A stretch of 64,000 nt of DNA from JANOYJ01 sp963792485 (GCA_963792485.1 CAWBWL010000011.1:1-64000), one strand, 5' to 3'; shown: positions 31,592-41,997, numbered from the stretch's first letter. Notes: a model not told the origin generated them from the sequence alone. A program made the numbers and translations.

Positions 31592-32854
31592 CTACATCCC
31601 GAGACGGTTGATCATCGACTGGGTGATCAGGCACACGCCCTTGTCGGTGCGCCGGAAGCGCTTGGCATCAAGTTCCGCGTCTTCGCCAACCACAAGCCCG
31701 TCCGGAATGATCACACCGCGGTCAAGCACCACTTTGCTCAGCCGCGAATGCCGGCCGATGACGCAATCGGGCAGCACCACCGCTTCGTTCAGCGAAGAAT
31801 AGGAATTCGCCCGCACGCCAGTGAACAACAGGCTGCGGCGCAGGCTGGAGCCGGAGACGATGCAGTCACCCGACACAAGCGAGGAAATCGCCGAGCCGCG
31901 CCGTCCGTCCTCGTCATGCACAAACTTTGCCGGCGGCCTGATTTCGGCATAGGTCCAGATCGGCCAGTCGCGGTCGTAAAGATCAAGCTCGGGCGTGATG
32001 TCGGTGAGGTCAAGATTGCCTTCCCAATAGGCGTCCACGGTTCCGACGTCGCGCCAGTAGGACTTGGTCTCAAACTCCGAGCGCACGCAGCTCTTGTTGA
32101 ACCGGTGCGCATAAGCCTTGCCGCCATTGACCAGGAACGGAATAATGTCCTTGCCGAAGTCGCGGCTGGAACCCTTATCCGCCGCATCACGCCTCAGCTG
32201 GTCTATGAGCAGCTTTGTTTCAAAAACATAAATGCCCATGGAGGCGAGCGCCATGTCGGGCTGGCCGGGAATGCCGGGTGGGTCTTTCGGCTTTTCAACA
32301 AAGTGCAGAATGCGGTCTTTGTCGTCCACATGCATGACACCAAAGCCCGTCGCCTCCATGCGCGGCACTTCAAGACAGCCGACAGTCACATCCGCACCAG
32401 ATTCGACGTGCTGTCGGAGCATCAGCTCATAATCCATTTTATAGATATGGTCGCCCGCGAGGATGACCATGTATTTTGGCGCATACGGCTCAATGATATC
32501 AATGTTCTGATACACCGCGTCCGCCGTTCCGGAATACCACTGATCTTCCGATACGCGTTGAGACGCGGGGAGAATATCAAAACTCTCGTTTCGCTCCGGG
32601 CGAAAGAAGTTCCAGCCGCGCTGCAGATGGCGGATCAGCGAATGCGCCTTGTATTGCGTTGCAACGCCGATGCGGCGGATGCCGGAATTCAGCGCATTGG
32701 ACAGCGCGAAATCAATGATACGGCTTTTGCCGCCGAAATAAACCGCAGGCTTGGCGCGCACATCCGTCATTTCCATCAGTCGGCTGCCGCGCCCGCCCGC
32801 AAGCACATAGGCCATGGTGTCACGGGCCAGCGGCTGATCATATCGTCTTTCCAT
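31592..32854 (-). CDS. glgC: glucose-1-phosphate adenylyltransferase
   Basis: A 420-residue ADP-glucose pyrophosphorylase, the controlled step of glycogen synthesis. The NTP-transferase signature AYVLAGGRGSRLMEMTDVRAK is followed by WYSGTADAVYQN, ILAGDHIYKMDY and the substrate loop FVEKPKDPP. The C-terminal third is a left-handed beta-helix (SGDCIVSGSSLRRS to VVLDRGVIIPDG). It is intact. glgB ends 36 bases upstream and glgA starts 3 bases downstream. Confidence 0.97.
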   Translation of the reverse strand: MERRYDQPLARDTMAYVLAGGRGSRLMEMTDVRAKPAVYFGGKSRIIDFALSNALNSGIRRIGVATQYKAHSLIRHLQRGWNFFRPERNESFDILPASQRVSEDQWYSGTADAVYQNIDIIEPYAPKYMVILAGDHIYKMDYELMLRQHVESGADVTVGCLEVPRMEATGFGVMHVDDKDRILHFVEKPKDPPGIPGQPDMALASMGIYVFETKLLIDQLRRDAADKGSSRDFGKDIIPFLVNGGKAYAHRFNKSCVRSEFETKSYWRDVGTVDAYWEGNLDLTDITPELDLYDRDWPIWTYAEIRPPAKFVHDEDGRRGSAISSLVSGDCIVSGSSLRRSLLFTGVRANSYSSLNEAVVLPDCVIGRHSRLSKVVLDRGVIIPDGLVVGEDAELDAKRFRRTDKGVCLITQSMINRLGM

Positions 32855-32890
32855 AGGCTTCCTCCCAAAAACCGTTACAAACGCTGGTCC

Positions 32891-35123
32891 CTAAATGTCG
32901 AACTCAAAAATCATGGTCGCAAGCGGTGGCAGTGTGAGCTCGGCGCTGGCTGCAAAGCCCATGAAATCGCCCTTGGCCGCGCGGATTTCCCCGCCATTGC
33001 CTTTGCCGCTGCCTGCATAGATCGCGGCGTCTGAATTGAAGCGCTCCACCCAGCGTCCGCTCGCCGGCAGCGGTATGCGGTAGTTCTCGCGAATGATCGG
33101 CGTGAAATTGGACACGACCATCACCGGCTTCTGGCCCGGCGTTGCGCGCAGCCAGGCATAGACCGAGTTCTGGTGGTCGTCGGCGATCAGCCATTGGAAG
33201 CCTTCCGGCTCGCAGTCGCGCTGATGCAGGGCAGGCACTGAACGGTAGAGCGCGTTCAGATCCTTGACCAGCAGCCGCATGCCCTCATGCTGCGGAAAAT
33301 TGAGCACGTGCCAGTCAAGGCTCTTGGCCTCGTTCCATTCCGCGCGTTGAGCAAATTCCTGCCCCATGAACAACAGCTTCTTGCCCGGATAGCCCCACAT
33401 GAAACCGTAATAGGCGCGCAGATTGGCGAACTTCTGCCAGTCGTCACCCGCCATTTTGGTCAGCAGCGTGCCTTTGCCATGCACCACTTCATCATGCGAG
33501 ATCGGCAGAACAAAATTTTCGGAAAACGCATAGAGCAGGCCGAAGGTCAGCTCATTATGGTGATGCTTGCGATAGACCGGCTCGCGCTGGAGATAAGCCA
33601 GCGTGTCATGCATGAAGCCCATATTCCACTTGAAGCCAAATCCAAGTCCGCCATCGTAAACAGGGCCTGACACTTTTGGCCAAGCAGTCGATTCTTCGGC
33701 GATCATCATGAAGCCGGGGGTCGAGCCGTAGGCGGCGGAATTGGCTTCCTGCATGAAGGACACCGCCTCAAGATTTTCCCGCCCGCCATATTTGTTCGGC
33801 ACCCACTCGCCATGCTTGCGCGAATAATCGAGGTAGAGCATCGACGCGACCGCATCGACGCGCAGGCCGTCCAGATGATATTTCTCCGCCCAGTAGAGCG
33901 CGTTGTTGATCAGGAAGGATTTCACTTCCTTGCGCCCGAAATTGTAGATCGCCGTGTTCCAGTCCGGGTGAAAACCCTGCCGCGGGATCGTCGTGCTCAT
34001 ACAGCGACGTGCCGTCAAACCGCGACAGGCCATGCGAGTCCGTCGGGAAATGCGCGGGCACCCAGTCGAGAATGACGCCGACACCGGCGCGGTGCGCGCC
34101 ATCGACAAATCGCGCGAACCCGGCGGTGTCGCCAAAACGGGCGGACGGCGCATAGAGTCCCGTCGTCTGATAGCCCCAAGACGGGTCATAGGGATGTTCG
34201 CTGATCGGCAGGAACTCGATATGGGTGAAGCCCATGTCAACCACATAGGGAATGAGTTTGTCGGCCATCTCATCCCATGACAGGAAATCGCCATTCTCTC
34301 GCCGCTGCCAGGAACCGGCATGAACTTCGTAAATTGAAATGGCCACGCGGCGTGGATCGGCCTTGGCCCAGAATTCACGGTGGCCGGCATCGCCCCAGTC
34401 CTGCGTCCATGAATGTTCGACGATCGAAGCGGTCTGCGGGCGCATTTCGGATTTGAAGGCGAACGGGTCAGCCTTCAGCGGCAGCATGTCGCCGTTCGAG
34501 GCGGTGATCTCATATTTGTACGCAGCGCCCGCCGGCACATCCGGCGCGAAGATTTCCCACACGCCCGTATCGCGGCGCAGCCGCATCACATGGCGCCGCC
34601 CATCCCAGAAATTGAAGTCGCCAACAACAGACACCCGGCTCGCATTCGGCGCCCAGACTGCGAAATGCACGCCGTGGGCGCCCTCATGGTCAATGATGTG
34701 CGCGCCGAATTTGTCGAACAGGCGCAAGTGCGAGCCTTCGGCGATGTAGTAATCATCCATTGGCCCAAGCACCGGTCCGAAAGAGTATGGGTCTTTGACG
34801 TCCCATTCACCCCCGCCGTTGCGGGCCCGGTATATCAGCGGCTGGCGTTTCTTGAAGGAAATCGCGCCTTCGAAAAACCCCGCAGGATGCCGCCGCTCCA
34901 GCGTGCCGCCCGGCTCACCCGTCAGCGACAACACTTCGAGCGTGTCAGCGTCCGGCACAAACGCGCGCGCGGTGAACTGGCCACCGGCCTCATGCATGCC
35001 CATCACGGCGAACGGATCATTGTGCTTTCCATCGACGATCGCCTGCACAACATCACCATGCAACCGGGCGTCGGATTGGGACTTTTCCTTTGGTGCTTTC
35101 GCCTTAAGTGTCCGTTCAGCCAT
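32891..35123 (-). CDS. glgB: 1,4-alpha-glucan branching enzyme (frameshifted)
   Basis: Introduces alpha-1,6 branches into glycogen. N-terminal CBM48-like domains (residues 1-240, with HFAVWAPNASRVSVVGDFNFWDG) precede the GH13 barrel: WGYQTTGLYAPSARFG, ILDWVPAHFP, the nucleophile in DGLRVDAVASMLYLDYSR, MMIAEESTAWP and LPISHDEVVHGKG. The frame breaks at DDP. Dropping one G from the GGG at 33984-33986 (plus strand) gives LYEHDDPRQGFHPDWNTAI and a total of 743 residues, typical. It follows glgP by 59 bases and precedes glgC by 36. Confidence 0.94.
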
Positions 35124-35182
35124 CGAAATTGCCTCCCAACAACATGCTAGACCTTAATCTTCATAGCCCACAAGCCGGATTC

Positions 35183-37669
35183 TCAGCCGACGCCCCAAAT
35201 CTCCTTCCCGTATTGACGGATTGTGCGGTCTGACGAGAACCAGCCGACGCGCGCCGTGTTCAAAACCGCCTTCCGGTTCCAGTCGTCTTTCGACTTCCAG
35301 ACCTTGCCGACATGGCGCTGCATGTTGAAGTAGGCGTCAAAATCAGCTGCGACCAGGAACCAGTCGTGCTCGTACAAATTCTCGACCAGATCCCTGTAGC
35401 GGTTCACATCATCGGGCGAGAATACGCCGGAGGCGATCTGCTTCAGCGCCTCGGATAAAGGCTGAGATGCTTCAATCACGTCGCGCGGTGTGTAGCCGTC
35501 AACACGCAGCTCAGCGACCTGCTGCGCCGTCAGGCCGAAGATGAAAATATTCTCCTTGCCGACATGATCGCGGATTTCAACATTCGCGCCGTCCAGTGTG
35601 CCAATCGTGACAGCTCCGTTCAGGGCAAATTTCATATTGCCCGTGCCGGATGCTTCCAGTCCCGCCGTTGAAATCTGCTCGGACAAATCCGCGCCCGGGA
35701 TCATGATTTCGGCGGTGGAAACATTGTAGTTCGGAACAAATGCCACCTTGAGCAGGCCTCGCACTGCAGGATCGCCATTGATGACCTTGGCAACGTCATT
35801 GGCAAGTTTGATGATGAGTTTTGCGGTGTGATACGTAGGCGCCGCCTTGCCGCCGAACAGCTTGACGCGCGGGTTCCAGTCGCGCTCGGGATGAGAGCGG
35901 ATGGCGTCATAGAGCGCGACGGCTTCCAATATGTTCAGGAGCTGGCGCTTGTATTCGTGAATGCGCTTGATCTGCACATCAAACAGCGCCTTCGGATCAA
36001 GCCTGATCCCCATGCGCTGGCGAACAAGCGCTGCGAGACGCACCTTGTTGGCATGTTTGACGGCGGCGAATTTCTTGCGGAACTCGGAGTCTTCCGCAAA
36101 CGGCTCCAGCGCCACAAGCTCTTCGGCATTATCAAGGAACTTGTCACCAATGGCCTCGCGGATCAGGCCGGTCAGGCCCGGATTGCAGCCGTTCAGCCAG
36201 CGGCGCGGCGTGATGCCGTTGGTCTTGTTGTTGATGCGAGTTGGATAGAGCTTGTGCAGATCGGAAAACACCGTCTGCTTCATCAGCTCGGTATGCAGAG
36301 CCGAAACGCCGTTGACCGAATGCGAGCCGACAAAGGCCAGCGGCCCCATGCGCACGCGGCGGCCATGGCTCTCGTCAATCAGCGAAATCGCCTGAACCTG
36401 CTGGTCGTTGAAGTTGCGATCGCGGCGCGCCTCAAGGAGGATTTTGGCGTTGATCGCGTAAAGGATCTGCATATGCCTCGGCAGCATCCGCTCAAACAGA
36501 TGCACCGGCCAGGTCTCGAGCGCCTCCGGCAGAAGCGTGTGATTGGTATACCCAAATGTGCCGCGCGTAATGTCCCATGCGGCATCCCATTTCATACCAT
36601 GCAGGTCAGTCAGAAGCCGCATGAGCTCCAAGACGCCGACCGCCGGATGGGTGTCGTTGAGCTGAATGGCGACCTTGTCATGGAGATTGGTGAAGTCCGG
36701 ATATTGCTGCAAATGACGGCGCAAAATATCCTGCAGAGAGGCGGAGACAAAGAAATATTCTTGCCGCAGGCGCAGCTCCTGTCCGGCCGGGGTCGAGTTT
36801 GCCGGGTAAAGCACGCGCGTGATCAGCTCGGCCTTGTTGCTTTCGTTCAGCGCGCCCAGATGATCGCCCGAATTGAACGCGTCGAGCTTGATGGCGTCAA
36901 TCGGCTGCGCTTCCCACAGGCGCAGCGTATTGACGCGCTTGCCCTGCCAGCCCACAACCGGCGTGTCATAAGCGACTGCGATGACGCGCTCGCTCGGTTT
37001 CCAGACATGGCGGTCGTCATTGGGATCGCTGTCGCCATCGCTGTCTTCGTCCGCTTCAACCGTCGAGACGGAGCCGCCGAAGCCGACTTCATAATTGCTT
37101 TCGCGGCGCTCAAATTCCCACGGATTGCCGTGCTGCAGCCAGGTTTCCGGCAATTCCACCTGCCAGCCATCCTGCATTTCCTGCCGGAACAGGCCATGCA
37201 CATAGCGGATGCCATAGCCATAGGCGGGAATGCCGACAGTCGCCATGCTTTCCATGAAGCACGCGGCGAGCCTGCCAAGCCCGCCATTGCCGAGCGCGGC
37301 GTCCGGTTCAAGGTCCGCAATCGCGTTGAGATCAACGCCAAGCGATTTCAGCGCATCGCTGACTTCCTGCATCAGGCCGAGGTTCAAGATGGCATCGCGC
37401 ATCAGGCGGCCGATCAGGAATTCGAGCGACAGGTAATAGACACGCTTGCCGCCGGTCCGGTAGACTTCCTTGGTCGAGCGCATCCATTGATCAATGATCC
37501 GGTCGCGAATGGCCAGGATCGTCGCCGCCGTCCAGTCATGCGGCTTGGCCGCGCTCATGTCCTTGCCGATGGAATACATCAGCTTTTCATGAATTTTTGT
37601 CGCCAGACCCGGCTGCAATTCAATCCCTGCAGTATCGGCCATGACCGGTTTTCGCTGTGACGCTGTCAT
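35183..37669 (-). CDS. glgP: glycogen phosphorylase
   Basis: A GT35 phosphorylase of about 828 residues that releases glucose-1-phosphate from glycogen. It contains YLSLEFLIGRLM, DAALGNGGLGRLAACF, HGNPWEFER, ALQDI-like QDILRRHLQQYPDF, IQLNDTHPAV and the PLP-lysine region GTGNMKFALNGAVTIGTLDGANVEI. I prefer the ATG at 37669 over a TTG at 37750 because the longer leader is unlike the family and would place a candidate operator palindrome inside the gene. It is intact and is the first gene of glgP-glgB-glgC-glgA-pgm-glgX. Confidence 0.95.
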   Translation of the reverse strand: MTASQRKPVMADTAGIELQPGLATKIHEKLMYSIGKDMSAAKPHDWTAATILAIRDRIIDQWMRSTKEVYRTGGKRVYYLSLEFLIGRLMRDAILNLGLMQEVSDALKSLGVDLNAIADLEPDAALGNGGLGRLAACFMESMATVGIPAYGYGIRYVHGLFRQEMQDGWQVELPETWLQHGNPWEFERRESNYEVGFGGSVSTVEADEDSDGDSDPNDDRHVWKPSERVIAVAYDTPVVGWQGKRVNTLRLWEAQPIDAIKLDAFNSGDHLGALNESNKAELITRVLYPANSTPAGQELRLRQEYFFVSASLQDILRRHLQQYPDFTNLHDKVAIQLNDTHPAVGVLELMRLLTDLHGMKWDAAWDITRGTFGYTNHTLLPEALETWPVHLFERMLPRHMQILYAINAKILLEARRDRNFNDQQVQAISLIDESHGRRVRMGPLAFVGSHSVNGVSALHTELMKQTVFSDLHKLYPTRINNKTNGITPRRWLNGCNPGLTGLIREAIGDKFLDNAEELVALEPFAEDSEFRKKFAAVKHANKVRLAALVRQRMGIRLDPKALFDVQIKRIHEYKRQLLNILEAVALYDAIRSHPERDWNPRVKLFGGKAAPTYHTAKLIIKLANDVAKVINGDPAVRGLLKVAFVPNYNVSTAEIMIPGADLSEQISTAGLEASGTGNMKFALNGAVTIGTLDGANVEIRDHVGKENIFIFGLTAQQVAELRVDGYTPRDVIEASQPLSEALKQIASGVFSPDDVNRYRDLVENLYEHDWFLVAADFDAYFNMQRHVGKVWKSKDDWNRKAVLNTARVGWFSSDRTIRQYGKEIWGVG

Positions 37670-37682
37670 CTGCAATTCCGTT

Positions 37683-37696
37683 TTAAATCGATTTAA
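37683..37696. promoter_or_regulatory. 14-bp perfect palindrome, candidate operator of the glg operon
   Basis: TTAAATCGATTTAA is a perfect palindrome centred on CG, 13 bases before the preferred glgP ATG. Central CG with A/T-rich arms is the usual style of LacI/GalR-family operators. No LacI-type gene lies in the window, so the regulator would be encoded elsewhere. The role is inferred. Confidence 0.5.
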
Positions 37697-37831
37697 GTTT
37701 CCTCGTTGCGCTTGTCTATCGAATTTTCTGTGATTCTCAATGACGCGCAAATCATGTTCCCACAGAGAGTATCAGCCGGAAGCATGAAACGCTGCAAGCG
37801 CCTCACGCGCAGTGCAGCGTTGCAGAAAAGT

Positions 37832-37861
37832 TTGTCCTGCAAGACAAGCCATGCAGGACAA
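37832..37861 (-). terminator. hairpin after xylA, probable terminator
   Basis: TTGTCCTGCA and TGCAGGACAA form a perfect 10-bp stem around a 10-base loop, starting 8 bases beyond the xylA stop. The following minus-strand sequence is ACTTTTCTG, a short U-tract. It separates the xyl operon from the glgP control region. Confidence 0.7.
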
Positions 37862-37869
37862 GAAGACAA

Positions 37870-39180
37870 TCAAACGTAGCGGTTAATGAGATTCTCGAGA
37901 AATTCCTGGCGTCCAGAGCGTGGCTGCGGATTAATGCCCGCCTCTTCAACCCACGCTGCTATTTGTTCAAGGGACCGCTTGCCTTCCAGCATCATCTTGG
38001 CGCCGGGCTGCTCCCAGCCAGCATAGCGCGCCTCAATGAAGGCATCCCATTCCTTGTCCTCGATCATTTTGGCGGCCGCTTTCAGCGCGCGGGCGCAGAC
38101 ATCCATACCGCCAATGTGACCATATAAAAGGTCGGCGGGGTCAAGCGACTGGCGCCGGACTTTGGAATCGAAGTTGAACCCGCCCGTCGTCAGACCTCCG
38201 CTCTTCAACAGATAATACATGGCAACCGCCATTTCCGGCACATTGTTCGGGAATTGATCCGTATCCCAGCCGGACTGGTAGTCATTCCTGTTGGCGTCGA
38301 CCGATCCCAATATGCCAAGCGAGGTCGCCATCGCGATTTCATGTTCGAACGAATGTCCTGCCAGTATCGCATGGCCGACTTCAATGTTGAGCTTGACCTC
38401 GTTTTCCAAGCCATGGCGTTTGAGGAAACCGTAAACAGTTGCGACATCGTAGTCATATTGATGCTTGGACGGCTCCTGCGGCTTCGGCTCGATCAGGATC
38501 GCGCCTTTGAAACCGATCTTGTGTTTGTATTCGACCACAAGATTGAGGAAGCGGCCAGCCTGTGTGTCCTCACGCTTCAAATCCGTGTTGATCAGAGTCT
38601 CATAACCCTCGCGCCCGCCCCAAAGCACATAATTTGCGCCGCCGAGCTTCATGGTCGCGTCCATGCAGGATTTGACCGTTGCTGCTGACCAGGCAAAGAC
38701 TTCCGGATCGGGATTGGTCGCGGCGCCTGACATGAAACGGCGGTGCGAGAAGAGATTGGCTGTGCCCCAGAGCAGTTTGACGCCCGTTGTCGCCTGCTTT
38801 TCGGCGAAGATCTCGACGATTTCCTCCAGATTGCGGCGGCTTTCGGCGAACGACGCGCCCTCAGGCCGCACATCGGCATCGTGGAAACAGTAGAAAGGCG
38901 TGCCTAGAAGCTGGAACAGCTCAAATGCGGCGTCTGCCTTCAGCTTTGCGTGCCGCATCGTGTCGCCGAACCATGGCCGGTCAAAAGTCTGTCCGCCAAA
39001 CGGATCGCCACCCTGCCAGGCGAAAGAATGCCAATAGGCGACAGCAAAGCGCAGATGGTCCTCCATGCGCTTGCCAAGCACTTTTTCGTCCGGGTTATAA
39101 TGGCGGAAAGCCAGCGGATTGGCGCTGTCCGGACCTTCATATTTGACGGGTTTCAGATCGCCGAAAAATCCGGTGCTCAT
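37870..39180 (-). CDS. xylA: xylose isomerase
   Basis: A 436-residue xylose isomerase converting D-xylose to D-xylulose with divalent metal. Motifs: FCFHDADVRP-like YCFHDADVRPEG with the catalytic His, metal ligands in AILIEPKPQEPSKHQYDYD and LNIEVGHAILAGHSFEHEI, and DANRNDYQSGWDTDQFP. The start overlaps the xylB stop by four bases. It is the last gene of the ROK regulator-xylB-xylA operon and is followed by a hairpin. Confidence 0.97.
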   Translation of the reverse strand: MSTGFFGDLKPVKYEGPDSANPLAFRHYNPDEKVLGKRMEDHLRFAVAYWHSFAWQGGDPFGGQTFDRPWFGDTMRHAKLKADAAFELFQLLGTPFYCFHDADVRPEGASFAESRRNLEEIVEIFAEKQATTGVKLLWGTANLFSHRRFMSGAATNPDPEVFAWSAATVKSCMDATMKLGGANYVLWGGREGYETLINTDLKREDTQAGRFLNLVVEYKHKIGFKGAILIEPKPQEPSKHQYDYDVATVYGFLKRHGLENEVKLNIEVGHAILAGHSFEHEIAMATSLGILGSVDANRNDYQSGWDTDQFPNNVPEMAVAMYYLLKSGGLTTGGFNFDSKVRRQSLDPADLLYGHIGGMDVCARALKAAAKMIEDKEWDAFIEARYAGWEQPGAKMMLEGKRSLEQIAAWVEEAGINPQPRSGRQEFLENLINRYV

Positions 39181-40637
39181 GAAAGGGCTCCTTTGATCGC
39201 TGGATAGAGATGTTTGTAGCGCTGATGTGCGGCGTGGAACGCCGATGCCAGTCCGGCGTCAGGCTCAATGGTTCTGGCCGTTGCGGGTGGCGTGCAGACG
39301 GAGAGCGGGTCCGCTCCGGTCGCCGCAATCAGCCCGAGCCGCGCCGCGCCAAACGCCGCGCCAAAATCCCCCTCAGCAGGAATATCGACCGGAATGCCAA
39401 GCGTCGCAGCAATCACTTTCAGCCAATATATCGAGCGCGACCCGCCGCCAATCGCGGTGACGCGCGAAAGCTCCGTGCCTGCCATTTGCAAGGCGTCAAG
39501 GCTGTCCCGGATGGCAAAGGTAACGCCTTCCAGCACCGCCTTGGTCAGCGCCTTGTCTCCGCTGTCGTGTGACAGGCCGGCAAACGCGCCGCGTATCGCC
39601 GCGTCATTGTGCGGCGTGCGCTCGCCGGACAGATAAGGCAGGAACAGTTCCGGGCCCGGCGCTGCCAGGTCCTCACCCAAGCCGCCGGTCAGCGCCGCCG
39701 CATCCTTGCCAGTCACGCCGGACAGCCAGTTCAGCGAATCCGTGGCCGAGAGGATGACGCCCATCTGGTGCCAGGTGTTGGGTATGGCGTGGCAGAAGGC
39801 GTGCACGGCGCTTGCCGGGTTTGGCCGGTAGGCGTCGTTGGAGGCAAACAGCACGCCGGAAGTGCCAAGCGACACAAAGGCCGTGCCCGGTGCGACTGTG
39901 CCCATCCCGCACGCCGAAGCGGCATTATCGCCCGCGCCCCCGGCGACCACGGCTGTGCCTTCAATGCCCCATTTGGCTTTCAGATCACTGCGTAACTGGC
40001 CGCTTACAGCAGTGCCTTCAACAAGGTCCGGCATATGCGATAGCTCAAGCCCCGTCGCAGCCAGCAATCGCTCGTCCCATGCGCGCTTGCCCGTATTGAG
40101 CCAAGACGTGCCGGCTGCATCGGACATCTCCGACACATACTCACCCGTCAGCCAGAGCCGCAGATAATCCTTGGGCAACAGAACCTTTGCGACGTCCGCG
40201 AAAATCTGAGGCTCATGCCGCGCTACCCACAACAGCTTCGGCGCAGTGAAGCCGGGGAACACGATGTTGCCGGTAAGCTCGCGGAACAGCGGCTGATGAT
40301 CGAGTTCCGCAGCTTCCGCAAAGCTGCGCGTGTCATTCCACAATATGCATGACCGCAGCACATTACCCGACGCGTTCACAAGCGTGGCGCCATGCATGTG
40401 CCCGGAAAGACCAATGCCCGTAACGGCGGCCATCTCGGCCGAATGTTCCGCTTTCAGCGCTGCGATCGCTGCGTCCGTCGCCGTCAGCCAGTCCGCCGGC
40501 TTTTGTTCGGACCAGCCAAGATGCGGGCGCTGCACATCAAGGGCGGCATTGGCCGAGCCAACAATCTTCTGCCCGCCGTCGATCAGCAGAACTTTTACCC
40601 CGGACGTGCCCAGATCAATCCCGAGATACGTGCTCAT
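39177..40637 (-). CDS. xylB: xylulokinase
   Basis: A 486-residue FGGY-family kinase that phosphorylates D-xylulose. The N-terminus YLGIDLGTSGVKVLLIDGG holds the first ATP-binding motif, GLSGHMHGATL and CILWNDTRS are typical of XylB, and SLGTSGVLFA, YLSGERTPHND and the adenosine motif TAIGGGSRS follow. The ATG at 40637 overlaps the stop of the upstream ROK regulator by four bases (ATGA). Five more residues would be added by an upstream start, but MSTYLGID is the family N-terminus. Confidence 0.96.
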   Translation of the reverse strand: MSTYLGIDLGTSGVKVLLIDGGQKIVGSANAALDVQRPHLGWSEQKPADWLTATDAAIAALKAEHSAEMAAVTGIGLSGHMHGATLVNASGNVLRSCILWNDTRSFAEAAELDHQPLFRELTGNIVFPGFTAPKLLWVARHEPQIFADVAKVLLPKDYLRLWLTGEYVSEMSDAAGTSWLNTGKRAWDERLLAATGLELSHMPDLVEGTAVSGQLRSDLKAKWGIEGTAVVAGGAGDNAASACGMGTVAPGTAFVSLGTSGVLFASNDAYRPNPASAVHAFCHAIPNTWHQMGVILSATDSLNWLSGVTGKDAAALTGGLGEDLAAPGPELFLPYLSGERTPHNDAAIRGAFAGLSHDSGDKALTKAVLEGVTFAIRDSLDALQMAGTELSRVTAIGGGSRSIYWLKVIAATLGIPVDIPAEGDFGAAFGAARLGLIAATGADPLSVCTPPATARTIEPDAGLASAFHAAHQRYKHLYPAIKGALS

Positions 40638-41878
40638 GCGATGGCCCGCCAATTGGTCTGCAATATGCCTTGCAGCGATTCCTCGCCGCTCGAAATCTGG
40701 TCATCGACCGACAGGAGCGCGGTGATGATCGAGCCTTGGCGGATCAGCGGCGTTTCGGATTCATGCAAATCAAAATCAAAGAGTTTGTCATATGCGCCGA
40801 CATTGGAGCCCTGGATGACGGCCTCAATATCCGGCCGCATAATGTCAAATGCTGCAGTGCCGGACCCGCAAAACGCAATCGGCACCGGATCGATGAGCGC
40901 AAACACGCTCGCTATGCCATGCCCGATGGCTGCGGCCGCCTGTTTGTAGGCGCGCCGTTCCGGCCCGTCGCCCGCCCGCGCCTTGGCAGCGAGCTGGCGC
41001 ATATCGACTAACGTCAAATCGATCTGTGGCAGCGTGTCCGGCGACTGGCCGCTCGCCGAACGCCAGATGGCGTAGTCGCCCGCGTAAGCCTCGATGCAAC
41101 CGCGCGCGCCGCAGCGGCATTTGGCGCCATTGGGGACAAACTGCATGTGCCCAAACTCGGCTGCGGATGAACGCGCGCCGGAGAACAGCCGCCCATTGAG
41201 ATACAGTCCCATCCCGATCCCGTGTGACAACAACACCGCCATAAGGTTTCGCTCATACCGCTCGCTGCTTTGCCAGCGCAGGGCCGCCGCGATCATGGAG
41301 CAGTCATTGGCAACGGTCACCGGCGCGCTGAATTCTGCTTCCAGAACGTCGGCAAGCTGTACATCCCGTCCCGGCGAAATAGGCGTCCAGAGAAGATCGC
41401 GCCCTTCTGCATCTGTGCGGCCCTGAACGGCTACCACAATAGACGAGAGATCCGCCGACACCGGCTCAAGCGCCTTTCGGATCGCATCAGTCATCCTGTT
41501 GAGGATATCGACAGAGCCTGATTTCGCCGTTGCGAAGGTCTCGGCGGACTCCTTGAGCACTGTCGCAGTATAATCTGAGATCGTCACGGATAATCGGTTT
41601 AACGACAATTCAACGGCAGCGACCGTGGCACGAGCCGGGTTCAGCGCAAGCGCGATCTGCGGACGCCCGCGCCGGTTCGCCGAAGCATCGGTTTCGCTGA
41701 CCTCCAGCACAACGTTTTCGGACATCAAATCGGAGGTGATTGCTGAGACAGTGGAGGGAGAGAGGCCCGTCTCGGTAGACAGCTCGGTGCGCGAAAGACG
41801 GCCCACTTTCCGCAGGGCAGCGATGACCACCGCTCTGTTCTGCTTGCGCACAAGATCAGACCCAGCCTTGAGCTGCAT
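40634..41878 (-). CDS. ROK-family transcriptional regulator (XylR-like)
   Basis: A 414-residue ROK protein. An N-terminal MarR-like winged helix (LSRTELSTETGLSPSTVSAITSDL, about residues 30-55) precedes the sugar-kinase-like domain with the zinc motif CRCGARGCIEAYAG. The ATG at 41878 has a strong GGGAGG site 6 bases upstream; longer readings have none. It is the first gene of an operon with xylB and xylA and overlaps xylB, so it most likely controls this operon in response to xylose. Specificity comes from context only. A candidate operator lies about 100 bases upstream. Confidence 0.92.
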   Translation of the reverse strand: MQLKAGSDLVRKQNRAVVIAALRKVGRLSRTELSTETGLSPSTVSAITSDLMSENVVLEVSETDASANRRGRPQIALALNPARATVAAVELSLNRLSVTISDYTATVLKESAETFATAKSGSVDILNRMTDAIRKALEPVSADLSSIVVAVQGRTDAEGRDLLWTPISPGRDVQLADVLEAEFSAPVTVANDCSMIAAALRWQSSERYERNLMAVLLSHGIGMGLYLNGRLFSGARSSAAEFGHMQFVPNGAKCRCGARGCIEAYAGDYAIWRSASGQSPDTLPQIDLTLVDMRQLAAKARAGDGPERRAYKQAAAAIGHGIASVFALIDPVPIAFCGSGTAAFDIMRPDIEAVIQGSNVGAYDKLFDFDLHESETPLIRQGSIITALLSVDDQISSGEESLQGILQTNWRAIA

Positions 41879-41976
41879 GACAATCCTCCCACCGCGCCTG
41901 TCTCTTATTATCACGCGGGGCACGCCAAACGGCGTTCCAAGCACATGCTGGCACAGGAACGCCGCCGAGTCATCAA

Positions 41977-41997
41977 TTAGTTCGGCCCTCGAATTAA
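41977..41997. promoter_or_regulatory. inverted repeat, candidate operator of the xyl operon
   Basis: TTAGTTCG and CGAATTAA (one mismatch) flank GCCCT in the 164-base space before the ROK gene. The A/T-ended, near-symmetric arms fit the style of ROK/XylR operators. The same space lies downstream of the aldo/keto reductase gene, which reads in the same direction, so control of the xyl operon is the simplest reading. Confidence 0.5.

Noticed and set aside
35828..37660. 610-codon open frame on the plus strand opposite glgP
   Set aside because: It is the antisense shadow of a well-conserved GC-rich gene; its composition is not protein-like.
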